DNA of 64,000 nt from Variovorax paradoxus (GTDB lineage: Bacteria; Pseudomonadota; Gammaproteobacteria; Burkholderiales; Burkholderiaceae_C): NCBI RefSeq assembly GCF_030815975.1, contig NZ_JAUSXL010000002.1, positions 992,001-1,056,000 of the forward strand, read 5' to 3'. Position 1 is the stretch's first letter. Each line of letters opens with the position of its first letter. The notes beneath the pieces are model-generated. The model worked only from the letters and a program-made list of their open reading frames with translations, did not search any database and was not told where the DNA came from. The position numbers and the translations under genes are program-made. Below are positions 58,047 to 64,000 of the stretch, one piece after another.

Positions 58047-59617
58047 GCGCCACCCCGCTTGGCAAGCGCATCGAGCGCATGGACCCGGTCGGAGAACGGA
58101 ATGCGCTGGCCGGCAATTTCCTGCCAGGCTTCATGGCCCTTGCCGGCGAGCAGCACCACGTCCTGCGGCGCGGCCTGCGCAATGGCGTCGGCAATGGCGG
58201 CCGCGCGGTCGGGCTGCACCTGGGCCGCTTCGGGGCGCGAGAGGCCGAGCAGCACCTGGCTGATGATCGCGTCGGGGTTCTCGCTGCGCGGGTTGTCGCT
58301 CGTCACGATCACGCGGTCGGCCCGGCGCTCGACCACCGCGGCCATCATCGGGCGCTTGATCGGATCGCGATCGCCGCCGCAGCCGAACACGCACCAGAGC
58401 GCGCCGCCGCGCTGCTGCGCGAGCGGACGCAGGCCGGCCAGCGCCTTGTCGAGCGCATCGGGCGTGTGGGCGTAGTCGACCACCGCCAGCGGCGCACCCG
58501 CGCCCGCATCGGCGGCGCCCACGCGCTCCATGCGGCCCGGCACGCTGGTGAGGTTGGCGCAGGCCGCCACGGCCTGCGACAGCGAAAGCCCCAGCGCCCG
58601 CAGCGCGCCGAGCACGCCCAGCAGGTTGGCCACGTTGTACTGGCCGATCAAGCCGGTCGACATGCGCTCCACGGCGCCGCCATCGTGTTCGGCCACCGAG
58701 AACTGCAGGCCCTGCGCGTCATAGCCGACGTCGCGCGCCATGAGCCGCGCCGGCGCGCCGGCGGCCGACACGGTCCAGACGTCGAGCGCACCGATGCCGG
58801 CTTCGAGCAGGTTCGCGCACAGGCTGGCGCCGTGCACGTCGTCGATGTTGATCACCGCGGCGCGCAGGCCGGGCCAGCGGAACAGTTCGGCCTTGGCCTG
58901 CCAGTAGGCCTCCATGCTGCCGTGGTAGTCGAGATGGTCCTGCGTGAAATTGGTGAACACCGCCAACGCGATGCGCGCACCGTCGAGCCGGCGTTCGGCG
59001 ATGCCGATCGACGAGGCCTCGATGGCGCAGGCGCCGAAGCCGCGCTCGACGAGCGAGCGCAATTCGCGCTGCATCATCACCGGATCGGGCGTGGTGAGGC
59101 CGGTGTAAGTGAGCTCCGGCGGCACGCCGATGCCCAGCGTGCCCATGACTGCGCACGGCGAAGGCGCGCCGCGTTCGTTGCTGCCGTCGAGCCGCGGTGC
59201 GCGAACGCCGCCGGGCACGGCCAGCGTGGAGAGCGATTCGGCGAGCCACCATGCGGTGGAGGTCTTGCCGTTGGTGCCGGTCACGGCCAGCAGTTCGAGC
59301 GCGGCCGAGGGGTTGTCGTAGAAGGCCGAAGCGATCGGGCCGGTGGCGGCCTTGAGCCCGGGGTAGCTTGCAATGCGGTCGCTGAAATCGCCCTTGTCGA
59401 AGCCGAAGGCGTCGACGCCCTCGTGTTCGACCAGGCAGGCCGCCGCCCCCTGCGCCAGCGCGGAGGCCACGTGCCTGCGTCCGTCGGTGGCGGCACCGGG
59501 CCAGGCGATGAAGCCGTCGCCCGCGCCGAGCGGCCGGCTGTCCGCATGCAGCGCGCCGCCTTGCACGCGCTCCTTGAGCCAGAGCGCGGCGAGTGAGGGG
59601 GAGGTGAATGTGAGCAT
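58043..59617 (-). CDS. murE: UDP-MurNAc-L-Ala-D-Glu:meso-diaminopimelate ligase MurE
   Basis: 524 residues: ATP loop [12 protein letters not shown] (114-121), FTNFTQDHLDYHGSM and the DNPR motif in VTSDNPRSENPDAII, which selects meso-diaminopimelate rather than lysine. This fits a Gram-negative wall. ATG 59617 matches the family start; the longer upstream frame is a shadow of ftsI. Confidence 0.96.
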   Translation of the reverse strand: MLTFTSPSLAALWLKERVQGGALHADSRPLGAGDGFIAWPGAATDGRRHVASALAQGAAACLVEHEGVDAFGFDKGDFSDRIASYPGLKAATGPIASAFYDNPSAALELLAVTGTNGKTSTAWWLAESLSTLAVPGGVRAPRLDGSNERGAPSPCAVMGTLGIGVPPELTYTGLTTPDPVMMQRELRSLVERGFGACAIEASSIGIAERRLDGARIALAVFTNFTQDHLDYHGSMEAYWQAKAELFRWPGLRAAVINIDDVHGASLCANLLEAGIGALDVWTVSAAGAPARLMARDVGYDAQGLQFSVAEHDGGAVERMSTGLIGQYNVANLLGVLGALRALGLSLSQAVAACANLTSVPGRMERVGAADAGAGAPLAVVDYAHTPDALDKALAGLRPLAQQRGGALWCVFGCGGDRDPIKRPMMAAVVERRADRVIVTSDNPRSENPDAIISQVLLGLSRPEAAQVQPDRAAAIADAIAQAAPQDVVLLAGKGHEAWQEIAGQRIPFSDRVHALDALAKRGGA

Positions 59618-59619
59618 GT

Positions 59620-61368
59620 TCAGAAGCTCTCGTCGACGCCTTGCGTCACCACCAGCGGTTTGACCGCGAGGTCGGGCGGAACGTTCATCATGCGCAGGGT
59701 CTGCTGCACGACCTCGCTGAAAACGGGCGCGGCGGCCACGCCGCCGAAATACTGGCCATCGCTCGGCTCGTCGATCATCACGCCGACGATGATCCGCGGC
59801 TTTTCGATCGGTGCCATGCCGGTGAACCAAGCGCGATATTTGTTGCTCGCGTAACCTTTACCAACCTGCTTGTGCGCGGTGCCCGACTTGCCGCCGACCG
59901 AATAGCCGATGGTCTGCGCGCGCGTGCCGGTGCCGCCCGGACCCGCCGCCATCTGCAGCATCTTGCGAACCGCCAGCGCATTCGTCGGCGAGAACACCCG
60001 CACGCCCACGGGCGACTCGGTGTTCTTGAGGATGGTGACGGGAATGATCGCGCCGTCGTGCGCAAAGGCGGTGTACGAATGCGCCATCTGGAACAGCGAC
60101 GCCGACAGGCCGTAGCCATAGGCCATGGTGGCCTGCTCGACCGGCTTCCAGGTCTTCCAGGGACGCAGCCGCCCCGTGACGGCGCCGGGGAACTGGATCT
60201 GCGGCTTCTGGCCGTAGCCCAGCGCGGTGTAGGTGTCCCACATCTCGTGCGGGGTCATCTTCTGCGCGATCTTGAGCGCGCCCACGTTGCTCGACTTCTG
60301 GATCACGCCCTCGACCGTGAGCGTGCCGTAGTTGTGCGTGTCGCTGATGGTGAAGCCGCCCAGCTGGAAGCGGCCCGGCGAGGTCTCGATCAGCGTCGAG
60401 GGCTTCACGCGGCCGGCCTCCAGCGCCATGGCCACGGTGATCGGCTTCATGGTCGAGCCGGGCTCGAAGGTGTCGGTGAGCGCGCGGTTGCGCAGCTGTT
60501 CGCCGGTGAGGTTCTGGCGCTTGTCGGGCACGTAGCTCGGGTAGTTGGCCAGCGCCAGCACCTCGCCGGTCACCGCGTCGAGCACCACCACGCTGCCGGC
60601 CTTGGCACGGCGCGCGGTCACGGCGTCGCGCAGCTTCTGGTAGGCGAAGAACTGCACTTTGCTGTCGACGCTGAGCTGGATGTCCTTGCCGTCGACCGGC
60701 GGCACCTGCTCGCCCACGCCCTCGACCACGCGGCCCAGGCGGTCCTTGATGACGCGGCGCGAGCCGGCCTTGCCGGCCAGTTCCTTATTGAACGAGAGCT
60801 CGATGCCCTCCTGGCCGTTGTCCTCCACGTTGGTGAAGCCCACCACGTGCGCCGCGGCCTCGCCCTCGGGGTACTGGCGCTTGTATTCCTTGCGCTGGTA
60901 GATGCCCTTGAGGTTGAGCGCGGCAATCTGCTTGGCAATGGGCTCGTCCACCTGGCGCTTGATCCAGACAAAGGTCTTGTCCTCGTCCTCGAGCTTCTTG
61001 TCGAAGTCCTTCTGCGGCATCTCGAGCAGCTTGGCCACCTGCTTGAGCTTGGCCCGCACCTCGGGGTCGTCGCGCTCGACGTCTTCCGGAATGGCCCAGA
61101 TGCTCGGCGCCACCACGCTGGAGGCCAGGATGAGGCCGTTGCGGTCGAGGATGCGCCCGCGGTTGGCCGGCAGCTCGAGCGTGCGCGCAAAGCGCACTTC
61201 GCCCTGCCGCTGGAAGAAGCTGTTGTTGAACACCTGCACATAGGCAGCCCGGCCCGCCAGCACCACGAAGCCGAAGGCGATGCCGGCGACGATGAACTTG
61301 CTGCGCCAGACCGGTGTCTTGCTCGCGAGCAAGGGACTGGTGGTGTAGCGGACGCTGCGGCGGCTCAT
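59620..61368 (-). CDS. ftsI: Septal transpeptidase FtsI (PBP3)
   Basis: 582 residues, class B PBP: one N-terminal membrane segment (FIVAGIAFGFVVLAGRAAYV), a pedestal domain (ELPANRGRILDRNG) and the transpeptidase domain with STMK (S305), SSN (about 359) and KSGT in GGKSGTAHKQ. It crosslinks septal peptidoglycan with FtsW. The 22-bp gap to ftsL and two-base gap to murE show a tight operon. Confidence 0.97.
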   Translation of the reverse strand: MSRRSVRYTTSPLLASKTPVWRSKFIVAGIAFGFVVLAGRAAYVQVFNNSFFQRQGEVRFARTLELPANRGRILDRNGLILASSVVAPSIWAIPEDVERDDPEVRAKLKQVAKLLEMPQKDFDKKLEDEDKTFVWIKRQVDEPIAKQIAALNLKGIYQRKEYKRQYPEGEAAAHVVGFTNVEDNGQEGIELSFNKELAGKAGSRRVIKDRLGRVVEGVGEQVPPVDGKDIQLSVDSKVQFFAYQKLRDAVTARRAKAGSVVVLDAVTGEVLALANYPSYVPDKRQNLTGEQLRNRALTDTFEPGSTMKPITVAMALEAGRVKPSTLIETSPGRFQLGGFTISDTHNYGTLTVEGVIQKSSNVGALKIAQKMTPHEMWDTYTALGYGQKPQIQFPGAVTGRLRPWKTWKPVEQATMAYGYGLSASLFQMAHSYTAFAHDGAIIPVTILKNTESPVGVRVFSPTNALAVRKMLQMAAGPGGTGTRAQTIGYSVGGKSGTAHKQVGKGYASNKYRAWFTGMAPIEKPRIIVGVMIDEPSDGQYFGGVAAAPVFSEVVQQTLRMMNVPPDLAVKPLVVTQGVDESF

Positions 61369-61390
61369 TGGTGCATCCTTGGCGCGGCGC

Positions 61391-61738
61391 TCATCGCTGG
61401 GCCCTCGCGACAGGCTTGGGCGCCGGACCCGCGGGCGGCGCGGGCGGCGGCGCCACCACGGCCGGAATCACCGTGCCGTCGGGCCGCACGTACTGCGTAA
61501 TGGCCGGCGTGGTGGTGCGCATCTGCAGCTGCTCCTTGGCCAGCTTCTCCACGCGCAGCGGCGTGGCCTGCGCGCGCTTTTCCACCTGCAGCCGGTCGTG
61601 GTCGAGCTCGAGCCGCCGGGCTTCCTGCTGGGTGCGGTCGAGCTCGGTGTAGAGCTGTCGCGACAGGTACTGCGTGTGCACGAGGTAGAGCGCGGAGGCG
61701 ACCACCGCGAGCAACAGGAGCAGGTTCAGCCGTGCCAC
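61391..61738 (-). CDS. ftsL: Cell division protein FtsL
   Basis: 115 residues: a short cytoplasmic start, one membrane segment (LLLLLAVVASALYLVH), a periplasmic coiled coil (YTELDRTQQEARRLELDHDRLQ) and a Pro-rich tail. It forms FtsQLB with FtsQ and FtsB. The start is GTG 61738, directly abutting the rsmH stop region. Confidence 0.9.
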   Translation of the reverse strand: MARLNLLLLLAVVASALYLVHTQYLSRQLYTELDRTQQEARRLELDHDRLQVEKRAQATPLRVEKLAKEQLQMRTTTPAITQYVRPDGTVIPAVVAPPPAPPAGPAPKPVARAQR

Positions 61739-61739
61739 G

Positions 61740-62663
61740 TCAACGGACTCCGGTGCGCTCGGCCACGCGCAGGATCGCGCTGCGCGAGCGCGGATTGCCG
61801 CTCACCTCTGCGGCCGAGGGCTTGATGCGCTCGAGCGCACGCAGCTTCATGGCCTTCGGGGCGGCGAACGGCGCGCGGCGGTCGTACACCTCCTTCGAGT
61901 GCCTGGCGATGAACTGCTTCACGATGCGGTCTTCCAGCGAGTGGAAGCTGATCACCGCGAGCCGGCCCCCGGGCTGCAGCACCGAGAGGCTCGCCTCTAG
62001 CGCCTGTTGCAGCTCTTCAAGCTCGGCGTTGATGAAAATCCGAAAAGCCTGAAATGTGCGCGTTGCAGGGTTCTGGCCCGGCTCGCGGGTTTTGACCGCG
62101 CCAGCCACGAGCTCGGCCAGTTCGGTGGTGGTTGAAATTGCGCCCCGTTCTTGTCTGCGAGCAACAATCGCCTTTGCAATCTGAACAGCAAACCGTTCTT
62201 CGCCATAGTCACGGATCACCTCTGCAATCTGCTGAAGTTCGGCCGTTGCCAGCCAATCGGCCACGCTCTCGCCGCGCGTGGTGTCCATGCGCATGTCGAG
62301 CGGACCGTCGAAACGAAAACTGAAGCCGCGCATCGGGTTGTCGATTTGCGGCGAACTCACGCCCAGGTCCATCAGCACACCCGCCACGCTGGCATCGGGC
62401 AATTCGCCCAGCGAACGGAATCCCTGGTGCCGGATGGAAAAACGCGCATCCGAGATGCGCGCTGCTTCGGCCACCGCTTCCGCATCCTTGTCGAATGCGA
62501 TCAGCCTGCCTTCCGGTGCCAGCCGCGCGAGGATCGCGCGCGCATGCCCTCCGCGCCCGAAGGTCGCATCCACGTAGGTGCCGGCCGCCGCCGTGCTGCC
62601 TGAAAGAAGGGCTTCCACCGCTTCGTTCAGCAAGACGGTGGTATGAATCCATGGAGTGTTCAC
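61740..62663 (-). CDS. rsmH: 16S rRNA (cytosine-1402-N4)-methyltransferase RsmH (MraW)
   Basis: 307 residues: [14 protein letters not shown], the SAM motif [26 protein letters not shown] and [15 protein letters not shown]. It methylates C1402 in the decoding centre. GTG 62663 gives the canonical N-terminus ([14 protein letters not shown]); the long upstream frame is a shadow of mraZ. Eight bases separate it from mraZ. Confidence 0.95.
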   Translation of the reverse strand: MNTPWIHTTVLLNEAVEALLSGSTAAAGTYVDATFGRGGHARAILARLAPEGRLIAFDKDAEAVAEAARISDARFSIRHQGFRSLGELPDASVAGVLMDLGVSSPQIDNPMRGFSFRFDGPLDMRMDTTRGESVADWLATAELQQIAEVIRDYGEERFAVQIAKAIVARRQERGAISTTTELAELVAGAVKTREPGQNPATRTFQAFRIFINAELEELQQALEASLSVLQPGGRLAVISFHSLEDRIVKQFIARHSKEVYDRRAPFAAPKAMKLRALERIKPSAAEVSGNPRSRSAILRVAERTGVR

Positions 62664-62671
62664 GTGGGTCC

Positions 62672-63100
62672 TCAGAACGCGAAGTCCTGAAACACATCCG
62701 GCATCTCGCCCTGGGTGGCCTCGGCCTCCTTGGCCTCGTAGCTGGCCTTGTCCCAGAGTTCGAAGTGGTTGCCCATGCCCAGGAGCAGCGTGTCGCGCAC
62801 GATGCCCGTGGCGGCACGCAGTTCGGGCGACACCAGGATGCGCCCGGTGCCGTCCATCTCCACGTCCATGGCGTTGCCCAGGAAGACTCGCTTCCACCAC
62901 TGTGCCGACATCGGCAGCGCGGCGATGCGCTCGCGGAATTTCTCCCACTCGGGACGCGGGAACACCATGAGGCAGCCGTGCGGATGCTTGGTGATCGTGA
63001 GCTGGCCGCCCGCCGTGGCGCTCAGGACGTCGCGATGCCGGGTCGGCACGGAGAGCCGCCCCTTGGCATCCAGACTGAGCGATGAAGCGCCTTGAAACAC
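62672..63100 (-). CDS. mraZ: Transcriptional regulator MraZ
   Basis: 142 residues with two AbrB-like SpoVT domains ([18 protein letters not shown] and [17 protein letters not shown]). GTG 63100 gives the expected start ([14 protein letters not shown]), with AGGGG nine bases upstream. MraZ usually represses its own dcw promoter by binding repeats spaced 10 bp apart, and such repeats lie 53-87 bases upstream here. Confidence 0.93.
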   Translation of the reverse strand: MFQGASSLSLDAKGRLSVPTRHRDVLSATAGGQLTITKHPHGCLMVFPRPEWEKFRERIAALPMSAQWWKRVFLGNAMDVEMDGTGRILVSPELRAATGIVRDTLLLGMGNHFELWDKASYEAKEAEATQGEMPDVFQDFAF

Positions 63101-63152
63101 GACCAGAACCCCTGTATTGGGAATGCCGCGGCACCCGAAAGAGGCACCATCC

Positions 63153-63187
63153 GCACTTTTTCCCACTTAACTGCACTTTTTTGCACT
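63153..63187 (-). promoter_or_regulatory. MraZ-binding repeats
   Basis: On the minus strand AGTGC, AGTGC, AGTGG and AGTGC occur at exact 10-bp intervals (plus-strand positions 63183, 63173, 63163, 63153). MraZ boxes are short GTGGG-like direct repeats with 10-bp period next to the mraZ start. The array directly follows the proposed -10, so bound MraZ would block transcription start. Confidence 0.7.
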
Positions 63188-63212
63188 GTAGCAGGAAACA
63201 CTTGGGACGCAA
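63185..63212 (-). promoter_or_regulatory. Putative mraZ/dcw promoter
   Basis: On the minus strand a -35-like TTGCGT (63207-63212 on the plus strand) and -10 TACAGT (63185-63190) are 16 bp apart. This would start transcription within the MraZ repeats, about 80 bases before the mraZ GTG. The match to sigma-70 is moderate. Confidence 0.5.
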
Positions 63213-63239
63213 CTGGCCGTTGGTGGTATTTTTTGTAAT

Positions 63240-63283
63240 GGAATCAACGACTTAGCGCCGATTTCCAAAGCTGAAAATCGGCG
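63240..63283 (-). promoter_or_regulatory. TAAGTCGTTGAT box and 9-bp hairpin upstream of mraZ
   Basis: On the minus strand TAAGTCGTTGATTCC (63240-63254) matches the two boxes upstream of opgH and points toward mraZ. Just before it, CGCCGATTT/AAATCGGCG (63256-63264 with 63275-63283) forms a perfect 9-bp hairpin with a 10-base loop. The gap between hslU and mraZ has no gene. Confidence 0.5.
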
Positions 63284-63369
63284 AATTCCGTTGAGAATTA
63301 AGCACTTAGCTCACGCAATGAATGTGATGCGTGAAGCGCGGCCGCCGTTACAGGGGCCGCAAGGCAGCT

Positions 63370-64000
63370 TCAGAGAATGAAGCGCGAAAGGTCTTCGTCG
63401 TGACTTAGTGCCGCAAGGCGCTCGTCGACATAAGCGGCATCGATGTGGATGGTCTGCCCCTCGATACGGGTCGCGTCGAAGCTTACCTCATCCAGCAAAC
63501 GCTCCATCACGGTCGACAAGCGGCGGGCGCCGATGTTCTCCGTGCGCTCGTTGACCTCGTAGGCGATGGTGGCCAGGCGATTCACGCCCTCGGGTGTGAA
63601 TTCGAGCGTGACGCCCTCGGTGGCGAGCAGCGCCTGGTACTGCTTCACGAGCGAGGCGCGGGTCTGCGTGAGGATGCTCTCGAAATCGGACACCGAGAGC
63701 GACTGCAGCTCGACGCGGATCGGAAAGCGCCCCTGCAGTTCGGGAATGAGGTCGCTCGGCTTGCTCAGGTGGAAGGCGCCGCTCGCGATGAACAGCATGT
63801 GGTCGGTGCGCACCACGCCGTACTTGGTGCTCACGGCCGTGCCCTCGACCAGCGGCAGCAGGTCGCGCTGCACGCCCTGGCGCGACACGTCGGAGCCCTG
63901 GGCCTCGCTGCGCGTGGCGACCTTGTCGATCTCGTCGATGAAGACGATGCCGTTCTGCTCGGCATTGGTGATGGCCTGCGCGCGGATCTCGTCCTCGTTG
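63370..64000 (-). CDS. hslU: ATP-dependent protease ATPase subunit HslU (5' part outside the window)
   Basis: The frame runs from the right edge to the TGA at 63370, so about 210 C-terminal residues are visible. It begins in the middle of the AAA+ core ([17 protein letters not shown], Walker [15 protein letters not shown]) and contains [17 protein letters not shown], the sensor region [43 protein letters not shown] and the C-terminal DEDLSRFIL that inserts into HslV. The missing part, and probably hslV, lies to the right. Confidence 0.95.
   Translation of the reverse strand, partial: NEDEIRAQAITNAEQNGIVFIDEIDKVATRSEAQGSDVSRQGVQRDLLPLVEGTAVSTKYGVVRTDHMLFIASGAFHLSKPSDLIPELQGRFPIRVELQSLSVSDFESILTQTRASLVKQYQALLATEGVTLEFTPEGVNRLATIAYEVNERTENIGARRLSTVMERLLDEVSFDATRIEGQTIHIDAAYVDERLAALSHDEDLSRFIL

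Noticed and set aside
63241..63283. Terminator for hslU
   Set aside because: The perfect 9-bp stem is not followed by a T-run on either strand, so a rho-independent terminator is not supported.

Overview
The window is a gene-dense, GC-rich chromosomal segment that reads as a betaproteobacterium of the Burkholderiales, family Comamonadaceae, most like Variovorax. This is inferred from gene content and order, from the protein flavour (for example the lysine/alanine-repeat histone-H1-like protein and a two-ATP-cone NrdA), and from short dispersed palindromic repeats of a kind I associate with that genus. I saw no rRNA or tRNA genes, CRISPR array, transposase, prophage or attachment site. Nearly everything is core housekeeping, so the interest lies in regulation, gene junctions and repeats.

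Left part (1-16.6 kb): a QseG-like lipoprotein with the sigma-54 response regulator GlrR; OpgH for osmoregulated periplasmic glucans; ffh with a divergent CcsA/YpjD-type membrane protein; the PilS/PilR two-component pair with AmpD; then nrdA-nrdB behind a promoter carrying two NrdR boxes, and a histone-H1-like protein. nrdB is broken by a one-base frameshift in a C5 run.

Middle (16.6-43.6 kb): a PfkB kinase, a zinc-ribbon DUF3426 protein, prmA, accC-accB, a TlpA thioredoxin and mpl. aroG follows, behind what looks like a complete aromatic-amino-acid attenuator with a Phe/Tyr/Trp-rich leader peptide. Next come tldD, rodA and a NarL-type two-component system, then a plus-strand block (YqiA-type esterase, RNB ribonuclease, TonB-like protein, aroE, mtgA, PlsC-type acyltransferase, CdsA-like enzyme, ruvC), an SHMT-like PLP enzyme and a LysR regulator. 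Two large palindromic repeat elements in opposite orientation fill the gap between the acyltransferase and the CdsA-like gene.

Right part (43.6-63.2 kb, minus strand): a full dcw cluster in the order mraZ-rsmH-ftsL-ftsI-murE-murF-mraY-murD-ftsW-murG-murC-ddl-ftsQ-ftsA-ftsZ-lpxC. It makes the peptidoglycan precursor (MurC-F, MraY, MurG, Ddl), the divisome (FtsL, I, W, Q, A, Z) and the committed lipid A enzyme LpxC. It starts at a promoter with four MraZ-type repeats at exact 10-bp spacing. murD carries a long acidic Pro/Ala-rich insert and a one-base frameshift. The ftsW-murG junction holds a 21-bp hairpin and a tiny bridging ORF. The window ends inside hslU.

Most novel-looking signals: the aroG attenuator; the paired palindromic elements at 38.8-39.1 kb with compensatory changes; the two micro-ORFs that bridge accB/accC and ftsW/murG while duplicating part of a neighbouring gene; and a shared TAAGTC[G/A]TTGAT box upstream of opgH and mraZ.
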